Source: Nostoc sp. ATCC 43529
GTDB taxonomy: Bacteria > Cyanobacteriota > Cyanobacteriia > Cyanobacteriales > Nostocaceae
Assembly (NCBI GenBank): GCA_003326205.1
Contig: LWTK01000105.1
Location: 124,001 to 188,000, forward strand
Length of the DNA: 64,000 bases
Reading direction: 5' to 3'
Shown here: positions 55,290 through 64,000 of the stretch, piece by piece
How positions within the stretch are numbered: position 1 is the first letter of the stretch
How the letters are laid out: the number at the start of each line of letters is the position of its first letter
Program-made: the position numbers and the translations under genes
Notes under the pieces: generated by a model
Databases searched by the model: none
What the model was told of the DNA's origin: nothing
What the model saw: the letters and a program-made list of their open reading frames with translations, nothing else

Positions 55290-55709
55290 CTATGCATCGT
55301 AGGTAGCTGTACCACTGAACTTGAGTTGTGCCGGATTGGGGTTTTCCCCGATGCGGCGTGCTACGAAACGCACTTTTTCACGGCCTTCATTCACTTTTTC
55401 GGGGAAGACACCATCAGCTGGGTGAATTGCAGTAGTTTCTCCGTTGGGTAAAATCCGGTAAATTCTGTAATCTGTAATCTTGAATTTCCGGAGTTGACCA
55501 CCTAAAGCGATGCCTTGTTCTTTCCGGGCCAAGTACAGCAGGTTTTCGCCTTTGACCATAGTGGCAGCACCACCTGTAGGCAATTCAAATACTTGGTCTT
55601 TCGGGCTAGTCCAGGTGATAGCGTACTTTTCTTCCACTTCTGCTTTAGAAAGCAAGCCGCCAGTGTTGCCAGCAAATCGTGGTGTTTGTCCAGAGAGTGT
55701 TTCAGCCAT
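55290..55709 (-). CDS. psaD: Photosystem I subunit II
   Basis: PsaD is the stromal subunit of photosystem I that docks ferredoxin. The 139-residue protein starts [20 protein letters not shown] and has the typical [35 protein letters not shown] and [13 protein letters not shown] blocks. It ends GTATYDA. I choose the ATG at 55709, five codons into the open frame, because MAETL is the conserved start and GAGAG lies just upstream. Single-gene unit flanked by heptamer filler on both sides. Confidence 0.98.
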   Translation of the reverse strand: MAETLSGQTPRFAGNTGGLLSKAEVEEKYAITWTSPKDQVFELPTGGAATMVKGENLLYLARKEQGIALGGQLRKFKITDYRIYRILPNGETTAIHPADGVFPEKVNEGREKVRFVARRIGENPNPAQLKFSGTATYDA

Positions 55710-55796
55710 AAAGTGTTCTCTCAACGTTTTTAGGGCATACTAACATCGTAATAAGGATCATATTGCGATCGCGTTATAGACTGTAACAGTTTTTAG

Positions 55797-55870
55797 TGAT
55801 TGGTCATTTGTCATTAGTCATTGGTCATTTGTTTTTCCCCGCGTCTCCACGTCTCCCCATCTCCCCATCC
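55797..55870. repeat. TTGGTCA-type heptamer tract
   Basis: GATTGGTCATTTGTCATTAG and following units are tandem copies of TTGGTCA and close variants, followed by CCCATCTCC filler. This matches the STRR2-type heptamer known from Nostocales. Confidence 0.75.
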
Positions 55871-57880
55871 CTACTTCGTCTTAACTTTCGCCCGCTTTTC
55901 CTCTTGACTACTCTGAACAATTGGGATGGTGAAGTGAAACTCACTCCCCTGGTCTTTGCCAGCTGACTTAGCCCAAATTTCTCCACCCCAGCCATTGACA
56001 ATTTGACGACAAATTGCTAATCCCAGTCCAGTTCCGCTGGTGGTGCGTCGGAGCGCTCCTTCTTCTTGATAGAAGCGGTCAAAAACGATTTCTAAACGAT
56101 TTGGTTCAATACCGCGTCCTGTGTCAGCCACAGTGACCTCGACCATTTGATGGCTGTTGCGAATCGCGTTAATGGTTATTTCTCCTTGGGGTGGCGTAAA
56201 TTTACAAGCGTTGTCTATGAGTTTTGCCAGTACTTCTACTAACCAATCACCATCAGCTCTGACCAAAGGTAGGTTTTGGGGAATTTGAGTTTGGATTTGG
56301 GGGGGTTTTTCTGTTGAGGAGCGAGTACGAAGGCGGCTGAGTGCTAAATCTACACACTCTTGTAAAGTCAGGGATTCTGGATGCCATTCCACGCGACCGC
56401 TTTCTAAGTTGGAAAGCGTGAGGAAATCTTGCACGAGTTTCCGCATTCGTTCTGAGTCAGCCAAAGCAGTGTTGAGCATTACCTGTTGCAATTCTAAGGG
56501 CATATCTGGCTCGGTAGCCAGACTTTCTAGACATACTTGAATGGTGGATAGGGGAGTACGCAGTTCGTGTCCGGTAATGGCTATGAGGTTGCTACGGGTA
56601 CGGTCAAGGGCTTCTAGCTGTTGGTTGAGTTCTTCTAGGTTGGCGTAAGCTTCGGCTTGGATGAGAGCTGCTCCTACTTGGGTGGCGATCGCTTTGACTA
56701 AATCCAATTCCCCTGGTTGGCACTCGTGCGGTGGCATCTGGCAGTAGTGTAACTCAACAATGCCCAATAAGCGTCCTTGATAAAATACTGGTTCCATCAG
56801 CCAAGAACGGATGGCAAACTTTTTGGCAATTAAGGAAAGCCCCGCCGAATTCGTAACACGAGGATCGCTGAGTGTATCGCTGATACAAACCCCTTCTCCT
56901 TGTTGGATAATGTCCCGAAATAGCGGATTTTTCTCTAATTCCCAGGTTTGCCCGCGAATAGATAAAACACCAGCAGTCAAAAATTCATGTTCAATGATCG
57001 CTTGTTTATCTATGGCTTGAGCGCGGTAAATTAAACAGCGACAAGCATTGAGGTGCTGTCCTAATTCTTGTGCTGCTATCTGGAGAACTTCATGGGGATC
57101 GAGCGATCGCCGAATGGCAGTACTAATCGTATTGACTAATCGCTCTTTTCGTGCTTGAGCAGTAATTGAGCGGTAGGCTTTGTGCAATTTGTACTGACTA
57201 GCTTGCAAGTAAGTCACCAAGCGTTGGACAAAGGGATCTGTGTCAATGTCACAAGCATATTCGCTGATTTGTTCTGCTCCAAAGTAGGTTCTCGTCTGTC
57301 CAATGCCAAACCTCTGACGTGCCCGCTCAATTTTGCTGGTCAGTTCTGGTCTATAGACTAAAATCCTCTCTAACAATAATTCGGCGGCTTTGAGGCTAAC
57401 TCCCCTTTCTGATGTCCAAATACCCTCAAATCTTCGTGCTGTATCCATATCCAGACTGGGGCTTTGCTCTGGTACTTGCTTGTTTTTGGCTATAGAACCG
57501 AGGTTTTCCCGGCAAACCAAACAAGTCGCGTAGCTGTCAGCAATCACAACCAAATGCCACTCTTGACTTAAGCCATCCTCTGGCTCAAAAGCTACCTTTT
57601 CGTAGTGTTCCGAACTGTTGGCAAAATCAGTTTCCGGAGCAGACAATACGTATATTTGATTACTTCGCAATGCAAGCCGTTCGTAGCGATGAGCTTCTTG
57701 GCGGTAGAATCGCTCTCGCTGGAAACTAGCAATTATAAGGGGTTGAGCTAAAGTCGCAGCCAAAACTTGATCTTCCATTGCGTGGGAGAGTGCCGTTAGT
57801 GAAGCCTTAAAATATAGCTGGGGCCGCAAGTACGGTAAGGACTTTAGCAGATCACTCAGCACAGAAGTCGAAATGCTCAT
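55871..57880 (-). CDS. Sensor histidine kinase: DICT-GAF-HisKA-HATPase, paralogue of 47851-49842
   Basis: The 669-residue protein has the same domain order as its paralogue: DICT (FKASLTALSHAMEDQVL, FQRERFYRQEAHRYERLA, EWHLVVIADSYATCLVCRE), GAF (about 240-410), and a complete kinase core (GHELRTPLSTIQVCLESL, DNACKFTPPQGE, ADTGRGIEPNRLEIVFDRFYQ, TGLGLAICRQI). It is cytoplasmic. An extra insert (KNKQVPEQSPSLD) after CRE is absent from the other copy. The duplicates are 6 kb apart with OCP and psaD between. Signal and partner regulator are unknown. Confidence 0.92.
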   Translation of the reverse strand: MSISTSVLSDLLKSLPYLRPQLYFKASLTALSHAMEDQVLAATLAQPLIIASFQRERFYRQEAHRYERLALRSNQIYVLSAPETDFANSSEHYEKVAFEPEDGLSQEWHLVVIADSYATCLVCRENLGSIAKNKQVPEQSPSLDMDTARRFEGIWTSERGVSLKAAELLLERILVYRPELTSKIERARQRFGIGQTRTYFGAEQISEYACDIDTDPFVQRLVTYLQASQYKLHKAYRSITAQARKERLVNTISTAIRRSLDPHEVLQIAAQELGQHLNACRCLIYRAQAIDKQAIIEHEFLTAGVLSIRGQTWELEKNPLFRDIIQQGEGVCISDTLSDPRVTNSAGLSLIAKKFAIRSWLMEPVFYQGRLLGIVELHYCQMPPHECQPGELDLVKAIATQVGAALIQAEAYANLEELNQQLEALDRTRSNLIAITGHELRTPLSTIQVCLESLATEPDMPLELQQVMLNTALADSERMRKLVQDFLTLSNLESGRVEWHPESLTLQECVDLALSRLRTRSSTEKPPQIQTQIPQNLPLVRADGDWLVEVLAKLIDNACKFTPPQGEITINAIRNSHQMVEVTVADTGRGIEPNRLEIVFDRFYQEEGALRRTTSGTGLGLAICRQIVNGWGGEIWAKSAGKDQGSEFHFTIPIVQSSQEEKRAKVKTK

Positions 57881-58308
57881 GAATTATCGTTAAACGCCCA
57901 ATCTCAACAAGATCCACGTCACAGCTGCATTGTACAAATTCCAAAGGACTCTCAAGTTAAATAGACAGTTTCAATATGTAAAGAACGCTAAAAAGCACTT
58001 TTCGCTTAAGCAAATGCAACACTTTGTTAACAATTAGTAGGAGTGCGTGCAGCTAGCTTCCTTTACAAAATTTTAAAGTATTGAGTGGTAAATAGAGCAA
58101 TAGCGGCAATGCATTCGTCTTTCGCAGCTTAGTGTGGCGTAGTCATTCGCCACGATCGCTTTATTCTTAACTCAAGTCTTTTTATCCATTGGCTGACATT
58201 GTGATGTTTTAAATAATAAACCACTAAGCCCAATATACATTCTCGATCGCCTTTGTTATCACCGAACAAGACAAAAGTAAAAAACTATATGCGATTTCAC
58301 GTTGAATG
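57881..58308. other. Intergenic region, no gene seen
   Basis: AT-rich; contains TGGCGTAGTCATTCGCCACGATCGC-type palindromic filler near 58134. No RNA gene was recognised. Confidence 0.4.
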
Positions 58309-58587
58309 TTAAGAGCCAGTTGCTTTAAGCCGACCCGCGTTGTCTTCCAAAATTAATCGTTGAGTACCTGTCCCATGTCCAGAAAAATGTACGATTTGCG
58401 GCTTATAGTCTAACAAAGCCCGTCGCAAGTCATCAGGACGTACTGTCCGAGAGATAATTTCAAACAGATCTCGCCTGCGTGTCCTTTCTAAGCCTGCTTG
58501 AATTTCTCGTACCTCTTCATCTAGACGTAAGCTATTCGTATCTTTGGGATTGGCTGTGAGAATCAGAATTTTTTCACTAGGCGATAC
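58309..58587 (-). pseudogene. Fragment of a CHAT-domain (caspase-like) protein
   Basis: The leftward frame encodes about 90 residues: EKILILTANPKDTNSLRLDEEV, REIQAGLERTRRRDLFEII, PDDLRRALLDYKPQIVHFSGHG and LEDNAGRLKATGS. This is the first half of a CHAT peptidase domain including the catalytic-histidine motif HFSGHG. No start codon is present in frame (the frame opens after TGA at 58588), and the frame ends within a dispersed repeat (GCCAGTTGCTTTAAGCCGAC) before the cysteine half. It is a remnant, possibly of a CHAT/TPR or CHAT-effector protein, truncated at the repeat. Confidence 0.8.
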
Positions 58588-58935
58588 TCAGAGCATGACA
58601 ATGTACAGAGAATATATTTTACATCTCTCAGGTATGTGAGGAAGTTTATGTTATTTTTTATTCATTAAAATTCAGGTAGGTAATGGCAATGGGCAATAGA
58701 GAAAAGAACTTGCCCGAATAATCGAACTTTTTACCTTTAATTTGAATTCTGGACAAAATTAAACATTTGAAACGAGTCAGCTTGCCATGATATGTTAATA
58801 CGTCCTTTTGAAAATTTCCTAACTTTAATTATCCGCATTCCCCTATTGCTCATTGCCTCTTTGAGAATGTATTGCACCCAATCGAGAACAGCTATAAATA
58901 ATACGATCGCCAAAATATAGACGGAACTTTGCCTA
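58588..58935. other. Intergenic region upstream of the debranching-type enzyme, no gene seen
   Basis: AT-rich and without convincing frames. It should carry the promoter of the gene at 58936. Confidence 0.4.
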
Positions 58936-61224
58936 ATGACACCAGATGCACTCATGACCCCGGAAAAAATTTTAGTTGATGGAAAAACTTTTATTGCTGC
59001 CGATCAATTACCTATTCCAGAGTGGCCTTGTGTTGTCAGTGAAAGACCACAGCCAACACTGACGGTTAAAGATGACGATTTATTTTTAGTCACAGATACT
59101 ATAGGGAACATTTCTGGCTGTTCCCTCAATGATGGCAATCCTAGCATGGGGCTGTTTTGCTGTGATACGCGATTTCTCAATCGTTTGGAGTTGCAAATTG
59201 AAGGGCGATCGCCTGTACTCTTGAGTAGTACTGCTGAAAAAGGGCTTTCACTCTCAGTTTTGTGTACCAACCCCAGAATCGACGAACGCCTGAAAGCCGA
59301 AACTGTGGGAATTCGTCGGGAAATGGTGCTAAATGGCGCACTATTTGAAGAAATCGAGGTATCTAACTACAGCACAACCACCGTTAGTTTTGAACTCAGC
59401 ATCAGCTTTGACGCGGATTTTGTTGATTTATTTGAAGTCCGAGGTTACGACAGAGAAAAACGGGGTAGACTTTTACGCCTAGTGGAGCCAACGGCTGAAG
59501 ACGGAATATTTTCTCTGGTGAATGGTGTTTCACCTGTAACCAAACTACACGCCTCTAGGGAAGAATCTTTAACACTCGCCTATCAAGGTCTGGATGGCTC
59601 GGTGATGGAATCGCGTCTTATATTCCAGCATCGGCAACCAGACTATTTCAAGGGTTACACTGCGGTTTGGCAGTTAGAGTTGGCTTCCCACGAAACCCAA
59701 AAACTTGGCTATCGGCTGAACATGGTGACCAACAACAAGTCCACTTCAACTGTCAGCGCCCCCGCCACCTTAGGACAGGCGAAAGCTGCTGAGTGGATGG
59801 AAGAACAACACTGGGTACAACAAATTACACGCATTAGCTCAGACAAAAGCATCTTCAACCGAGTAATTGAAAGGGCTGAGGAAGATATGTATTTGTTGCG
59901 CCAGTCTTTTGGCAAGTATAAAACTGTTTCTGCCGGAGTACCGTGGTTTTCTACATTGTTTGGCCGGGATTCGTTGATTACAGCTTCCCAAACTCTGATG
60001 TTAAACTCGCAAATCGCCAAAGAAACCCTGATACTACTTGCGACATACCAAGGTCAAACCGACGATGAATGGCGGGAAGAAGAACCAGGTAAGATTTTAC
60101 ACGAGTTACGTTTGGGGGAAATGGCTCGGTGTCAAGAAATTCCCCATACACCCTACTACGGTACAGTTGATGCCACTCCTCTATGGTTGATGCTATATGC
60201 TGAATATTATGCCTGGACTAACGACCACGAACTCCTAGAGCTACTTTGGCCAAATGCTATAGCAGCAATGGAGTGGATCGATCGCAATACCCAACAAACC
60301 GGCTACCTCAGCTATTACTGTAGATCTAAACGCGGTCTTGCTAACCAAGGTTGGAAAGATTCTGGTGATTGTATTGTTGACCACAAGGGAGAACTAGCCA
60401 ACGGCCCCATCGCCTTGTGTGAAGTGCAAGCTTACGTCTATGCGGCAAAAATGCGCTTAGCAGAAATAGCCAGGATGAAAAAGCGGCTTGATTTGGCAGA
60501 CCGTTGGCAAGAAGAGGCAAAAAATCTCAAGGTACGTTTTAATCAAGATTTTTGGATGGAAGACCAAGATTTCTGCGCTTTGGCTTTGGATGGAAATGGT
60601 AAGCGAGTAGATAGTATTACCTCAAATCCCGGTCATTGTCTGCATTTGGGGATCTTCACACCCGAAAAAGCCTACAGTGTGGCAGAACGCTTGCGGGCAC
60701 CAGATATGTTTAACGGTTGGGGCATTCGCACTCTGAGTAGTTTGTCACCTGCTTATAATCCAATGGGCTATCACATTGGTTCGGTGTGGCCCCATGATAA
60801 CGCTTTGATTGCAATGGGATTGCGATCGCTCGGTCTTATCGATCAAGCTTTGGAAATTTTCCAAGGTTTATTTGACATGACCAGTCAGCAGTCCTATCAA
60901 CGTCCTCCAGAACTTTTCTGCGGCTACGAACGTAACGGCGATAATGCGCCTGTGCAGTATCCAGTCGCCTGCACTCCCCAAGCTTGGGCTACTGGTAGTA
61001 TCTTCCAACTACTACAAATGATGGTTAACTTAGTGCCTGATGCTCAAAATAACTGTTTGCGAATCATCGACCCGGCTTTACCAGAATCCATTAATCGCCT
61101 GTCCTTTCACAATTTACAAGTTGGTACTACGATCCTAGATTTAGAATTCGAGCGTTCCGGTGGTACCACTGCTTGTCGCGTTGCCAAAAAACGCGGTAAT
61201 CTGCGGGTAGTTATCGAAGCATAA
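58936..61224 (+). CDS. Amylo-alpha-1,6-glucosidase / glycogen-debranching-type protein
   Basis: The 762-residue protein has an N-terminal beta-sandwich of the GDE_N type (about 35-240: GNISGCSLNDGNPSMGLFCCDTRFL, FEVRGYDREKRGRLL). An (alpha/alpha)6 barrel follows with PWFSTLFGRDSLITASQTL, PYYGTVDATPLWLMLYAEY, GWKDSGDCIVD and HIGSVWPHDNALIAMGLRSLG. These motifs are typical of bacterial amylo-1,6-glucosidase-like proteins that act on alpha-glucans; exact substrate (glycogen, sucrose-derived or other) is unknown. There is no signal peptide, so the protein is cytoplasmic. Two ATGs (residues 1 and 7) are possible starts. Confidence 0.87.
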   Translation: MTPDALMTPEKILVDGKTFIAADQLPIPEWPCVVSERPQPTLTVKDDDLFLVTDTIGNISGCSLNDGNPSMGLFCCDTRFLNRLELQIEGRSPVLLSSTAEKGLSLSVLCTNPRIDERLKAETVGIRREMVLNGALFEEIEVSNYSTTTVSFELSISFDADFVDLFEVRGYDREKRGRLLRLVEPTAEDGIFSLVNGVSPVTKLHASREESLTLAYQGLDGSVMESRLIFQHRQPDYFKGYTAVWQLELASHETQKLGYRLNMVTNNKSTSTVSAPATLGQAKAAEWMEEQHWVQQITRISSDKSIFNRVIERAEEDMYLLRQSFGKYKTVSAGVPWFSTLFGRDSLITASQTLMLNSQIAKETLILLATYQGQTDDEWREEEPGKILHELRLGEMARCQEIPHTPYYGTVDATPLWLMLYAEYYAWTNDHELLELLWPNAIAAMEWIDRNTQQTGYLSYYCRSKRGLANQGWKDSGDCIVDHKGELANGPIALCEVQAYVYAAKMRLAEIARMKKRLDLADRWQEEAKNLKVRFNQDFWMEDQDFCALALDGNGKRVDSITSNPGHCLHLGIFTPEKAYSVAERLRAPDMFNGWGIRTLSSLSPAYNPMGYHIGSVWPHDNALIAMGLRSLGLIDQALEIFQGLFDMTSQQSYQRPPELFCGYERNGDNAPVQYPVACTPQAWATGSIFQLLQMMVNLVPDAQNNCLRIIDPALPESINRLSFHNLQVGTTILDLEFERSGGTTACRVAKKRGNLRVVIEA

Positions 61225-61396
61225 GGGACTTCCAAGGAATAAAATCACCAGTTGTCAGAATAATAATCATTGTTAGGGGGTAAGGAGAAGTAGCCATCGC
61301 CTGCTTCTCCTTTGGGGAGTACGATCCTTAAGGGACATAATGGTAAAGGTGAACAGAACTTCAAAGATTAAAAACTCTCTTAAGAAGAACAAAACT

Positions 61397-61517
61397 AGTG
61401 GTCTATCGCATTAATTTTGAGAGATAACTACGTTTGTAGTCAGGACTTTAGTCCTATAATGTTCAAGCACGCTTTGTGCTTACTACGAACCTCTCAAAAC
61501 TTTTGGGACAGACCACT
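61397..61517. mobile_element. MITE-like element with imperfect terminal inverted repeats
   Basis: AGTGGTCTATCGCATTAATT...GAGAG at the left and its counterpart CTCTCAAAAC...AGACCACT at the right form imperfect inverted repeats of about 27 bases. The interior (TAGTCAGGACTTTAGTCCTA) is further palindromic filler. Its right end supplies the stop codon of the Clp-N gene. No clear target duplication could be defined. Confidence 0.7.
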
Positions 61518-62553
61518 AATCTAGTAGAATAATTGCTGAACTACCACAGATATCACACTCACAAGGACGTATAATCGAAATCACTTCATGACTACAGTAC
61601 GTACATTTGTAGATAGGCTTATTTAGCCTCGTCCCATCTCTTGTTCTAGTTCCTAAACTTGAAACTTCCAGCATACTGATTACTTTTGTTCGCATCTTGG
61701 CAATATTTATATTTAGAATTTCCAATAATTTAACGGCACCATTCTCGCCTCCGGAAGTTAATCCTAATAACAGATGTTCCGTACCGATATAATTGTGCCC
61801 TAGTTTTTGTGCTTCTCTTAATGACATTTCTAAGACTTGCTTTGCTTTAGGCGTAAACAATAATTTAACAGGAACAGAATTAAAACTTTGACCAACAAGC
61901 TTTTCAACTTCAAACTGAGTATCTTTAAAATTAACACCCATAGACTTCAATACTTCGGCAGCAACCCCAGTTCCTTCTTGAATCACCCCTAAAAGAATTT
62001 GCTCTGGGCCGACAAAATCATCTTTAAGGCGGCGTGCTTCTTCCTGAGCAAGGATAATTACTTTAATAGTTTTGTCTGTAAAGTATTCAAAACCAGGTAA
62101 GCTAGAAACTTCTTCAGTTGTTTCCTTGAGCATAAGGATTATTTGCGCTCGAACACTTGGAAGAGAAACGCGCAAATTTTCCAAAACTCTAACAGCTACC
62201 CCTTCCCCTTCCCGAATTAAACCTAAGAGTAAATGTTCTGTACCGATATAATTGTGTTCTAGTTGACGTGCTTCTTTTAGTGATAACTCCAAAACTCTTT
62301 TAGCTCTTGGAGTAAATGGAATCTCCGCCGCAACAAAACCAGAACCACGACCAATAATTTTCTCTATCTCTATTCTTGCATTTTTTAATTTAACTCCAAG
62401 CGATCTTAGTACCTTGGCGGCAATGCCAGTACCCTCTCCAATTAAACCTAAAAGTATCTGTTCGGTACCAACAAAATTATGCCCAAGACGACGTGCTTCT
62501 TCTTGAGCGAGCATAATTGTTTTAATTGCTTTTTCAGTAAAGCGTTCAGACAT
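61516..62553 (-). CDS. Tandem ClpC-type N-domains with C-terminal zinc ribbon, no ATPase
   Basis: The 345-residue protein starts [20 protein letters not shown], identical in style to the N-terminus of ClpC. It contains two complete Clp_N domains (about 1-145 and 155-295, each with two [20 protein letters not shown] helices). There is no AAA+ module. A C-terminal zinc ribbon follows ([10 protein letters not shown] and CECDICGSS, about 312-340). ClpC N-domains bind adaptors and substrates, so this could be a decoy, adaptor or sensor for Clp proteolysis, which is inference. I choose ATG 62553; the open frame extends 15 codons further, into the preceding gene. The zinc ribbon is a close copy of that at the start of the neighbouring gene. 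Confidence 0.85.
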   Translation of the reverse strand: MSERFTEKAIKTIMLAQEEARRLGHNFVGTEQILLGLIGEGTGIAAKVLRSLGVKLKNARIEIEKIIGRGSGFVAAEIPFTPRAKRVLELSLKEARQLEHNYIGTEHLLLGLIREGEGVAVRVLENLRVSLPSVRAQIILMLKETTEEVSSLPGFEYFTDKTIKVIILAQEEARRLKDDFVGPEQILLGVIQEGTGVAAEVLKSMGVNFKDTQFEVEKLVGQSFNSVPVKLLFTPKAKQVLEMSLREAQKLGHNYIGTEHLLLGLTSGGENGAVKLLEILNINIAKMRTKVISMLEVSSLGTRTRDGTRLNKPIYKCTYCSHEVISIIRPCECDICGSSAIILLD

Positions 62554-62594
62554 ACAATTATAGAAATAAAAATCAATTTTTCTTAATGGCTTGC

Positions 62595-63164
62595 TCAATC
62601 ATGACTATTTAGCATAGATTGAATTGCCTGCTCAAATTGTTCGCACTCTTCAACGAGCCAAGCAATGACCTTAGCAAAATAGTTAATATCAATTAAACTA
62701 ATTTCTGCATTATGCATTATTGAAAATATATAACAACCAGCAATTTCTTGTATGCACCAAAAACCCAATGTATATTTAGTATTTTCTTTAAGAAGAAATG
62801 TTGAAATCCAGTGGAAGTTTTGTGAATATTTTTCTACAGGAAATCTAATAAGGCTTGGGCAAAATAACTCTAAAATACTTCTATGTTGATAAATGAACAA
62901 TGTTTGAACGGAACCTGATTCCATATCAAACTGCAAAATAGCATGATCGTCATCTATATCGCTTATCTTCCAGCCTAATTGATTGCAGTAACCTTGAATA
63001 GTTGCAATAAATTCTTTATCATTAAAAATAACCTTATCCCCATTTTTCGCATAACCAGTACTATCTAGTATTATTAAGTTAGAACTACCGCATATCTCAC
63101 ATTCAGAAGGATAGAAGCCAGAAATTACTTCGTGACTACAATCTCTACACTTAAAGATTGTCAT
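62595..63164 (-). CDS. Zinc-ribbon plus YbjN/T3SS-chaperone-like domain protein
   Basis: The 189-residue protein begins with a zinc ribbon ([25 protein letters not shown], residues 4-28) almost the same as the C-terminal ribbon of the next gene. The remainder (about 45-185) has the YbjN-like alpha/beta pattern: [40 protein letters not shown] and an end with [25 protein letters not shown]. YbjN-like proteins resemble secretion chaperones and often sit in regulatory or conflict gene sets. Its ATG lies two bases after the kinase stop, and its stop is about 40 bases before the Clp-N start, so the three genes form one operon. Confidence 0.75.
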   Translation of the reverse strand: MTIFKCRDCSHEVISGFYPSECEICGSSNLIILDSTGYAKNGDKVIFNDKEFIATIQGYCNQLGWKISDIDDDHAILQFDMESGSVQTLFIYQHRSILELFCPSLIRFPVEKYSQNFHWISTFLLKENTKYTLGFWCIQEIAGCYIFSIMHNAEISLIDINYFAKVIAWLVEECEQFEQAIQSMLNSHD

Positions 63165-63166
63165 AT

Positions 63167-64000
63167 TTATCGCTTCAAATTCTTCCCAAAAATAAGTTTT
63201 GTTTTGGCTACTTCTGATTCTTTCATTGTGTCTAGCTTTGGTAATCCTCCGTGATGAAAAAGATGTTTTAGACTTTGATGTACTTCTGAAATAGATAAAC
63301 GAGCTTCTGGCTCTGAGAGCAGCATTTTTTCTATTAGCTGTCTAATTCCTGCACTAGTTGGATCTGTATCATCTGGAGTAACAGTAGTAATAGTTTGAAT
63401 GAGAGTTCCTTTCAAACGAGAAGCTTTGGGTGCTTCAGTTTTTGTTTCTTCAACAGGTTTACTTGGAATAGATAGTTTTTTTCCTTTCAGAATAGCCTCA
63501 TATACATAGTTGTAGCTGGAAGGGAAAACAGGTAACCCACCAGTCCAATATCTGCAAAAAATTAAACCTAGCGAGAATATGTCAGATTTTTTAGTGGGTG
63601 GAGGGGTTTCTCCAAAAGTGGCAATATGTCTAGCAAATTCAGGTGAATAATAAACAGGATCGCCTACAAGCATTTCAGATTCAATAGACTCTCCTTCGAG
63701 CATACTGCTATCAAAGTCAATTATCTTTGCAATTAATCTACTGCCATATTCCTGAATTAAGATGTTGTCAGGTTTGAGATCGAGATGAATAATGCCATTT
63801 TGGTGAAGTATCTTCAATGCTCCTGCGGCTGTCAACATTACAAACAGCCTTTTCTTTTCATCTAGAGTATGAACTTTATTTGATAGAGAACTCGTGTCAA
63901 CCTTTTGAGAAACCTTGAAGTAGTGTTCTCCATATTCATCACCGTGCTTAAAGCAATCTATAGTTCTCACTACTAAACCACCATCTCCGCAAGCGGATAG
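63167..64000 (-). CDS. Ser/Thr protein kinase, N-terminal part outside window
   Basis: The frame is open to the right edge of the window, so the glycine loop and lysine lie outside. Visible parts are the helix KKRLFVMLTAAGALKILHQNG, catalytic HLDLKPDNILI (HxD with Leu instead of Arg), IIDFDSSML (DFD in place of DFG), GDPVYYSPEFA and KSDIFSLGLIFCRYWTGG, then a basic tail without membrane segments. An internal GTG at 63970 could be mistaken for a start but lies within conserved sequence. It is the first visible gene of an operon with the zinc-ribbon/YbjN-like and Clp-N genes. Confidence 0.87.
   Translation of the reverse strand, partial: LSACGDGGLVVRTIDCFKHGDEYGEHYFKVSQKVDTSSLSNKVHTLDEKKRLFVMLTAAGALKILHQNGIIHLDLKPDNILIQEYGSRLIAKIIDFDSSMLEGESIESEMLVGDPVYYSPEFARHIATFGETPPPTKKSDIFSLGLIFCRYWTGGLPVFPSSYNYVYEAILKGKKLSIPSKPVEETKTEAPKASRLKGTLIQTITTVTPDDTDPTSAGIRQLIEKMLLSEPEARLSISEVHQSLKHLFHHGGLPKLDTMKESEVAKTKLIFGKNLKR

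Noticed and set aside
58737-58955. 72-codon leftward frame with a hydrophobic stretch
   Set aside because: It overlaps the start of the debranching-type gene and has no support beyond being open.

Overview
The window reads as chromosomal DNA of a filamentous, heterocyst-forming cyanobacterium (order Nostocales) that makes C-phycoerythrin. The reasons are: a full-length hetR and an RGSGR-containing patX-type gene; cpeB/cpeA with cpeZ, cpeS, cpcG and nblA; psaD and an orange carotenoid protein gene; glnA next to a gifA-type inhibitor gene; many GCGATCGC (HIP1) octamers; and abundant heptameric repeat filler of the CCCCAAT, TTGGTCA and CTCCTAA kinds. Genus cannot be fixed from the sequence alone. 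From memory, the order glnA, gifA, ferritin-like gene, patX and then hetR resembles the alr2328 to alr2339 region of Anabaena PCC 7120.

Layout. 0-17.4 kb: nitrogen and cell-pattern region. It holds the 3' end of glnA, gifA with an NtcA-type site, a ferritin-like gene, patX with a TCCGGA promoter element, an FAD oxidoreductase, a toxin-antitoxin pair with a broken toxin, a membrane Ser/Thr kinase, a zinc dehydrogenase, a phosphate permease, a coiled-coil/EamA permease and hetR. 17.7-29.7 kb: signalling and housekeeping genes. These are two unusual histidine kinases, a large kinase-TPR-WD40 protein abutting a stray kinase fragment, an AIM24-family gene, murE, a glutaredoxin-like gene, a Uma2 gene and an rluD-type gene. 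29.7-36.3 kb: an eight-repeat CRISPR array without cas genes, then a phycobilisome cluster (cpcG, a zincin gene, cpeS, nblA, cpeB, cpeA, cpeZ). 36.3-41 kb: an orphan antitoxin, an SDR gene, dnaK and an acetoacetate decarboxylase-like gene.

41.5-47.8 kb is a defence island. A Cas4/RecB-like nuclease and a long prokaryotic Argonaute with an apparently complete DEDD tetrad form one operon. It is divergent from an XRE repressor plus ImmA/IrrE-type protease pair, and the shared promoter region carries two near-identical TTGA-N8-TCAA operators. The arrangement suggests inducible control of the Argonaute and is the best candidate here for a system worth testing.

47.8-64 kb: two paralogous DICT-GAF histidine kinases, a pentapeptide-repeat protein, the orange carotenoid protein, trpE, psaD, a CHAT-protease remnant and a glycogen-debranching-type enzyme. 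At the right edge is a three-gene unit: a Ser/Thr kinase, a zinc-ribbon/YbjN-like protein, and a protein with two ClpC-type N-domains plus the same zinc ribbon but no ATPase. I know of no description of this unit.

Small repeats run through the whole window. Several MITE-like elements have clear terminal inverted repeats and two show likely target duplications. Two short elements sit exactly inside HIP1 octamers, one of them introducing the stop codon that breaks the PIN toxin. Heptameric or palindromic filler is read in frame inside at least five proteins. No tRNA, rRNA, insertion sequence with transposase, or cas gene was recognised.
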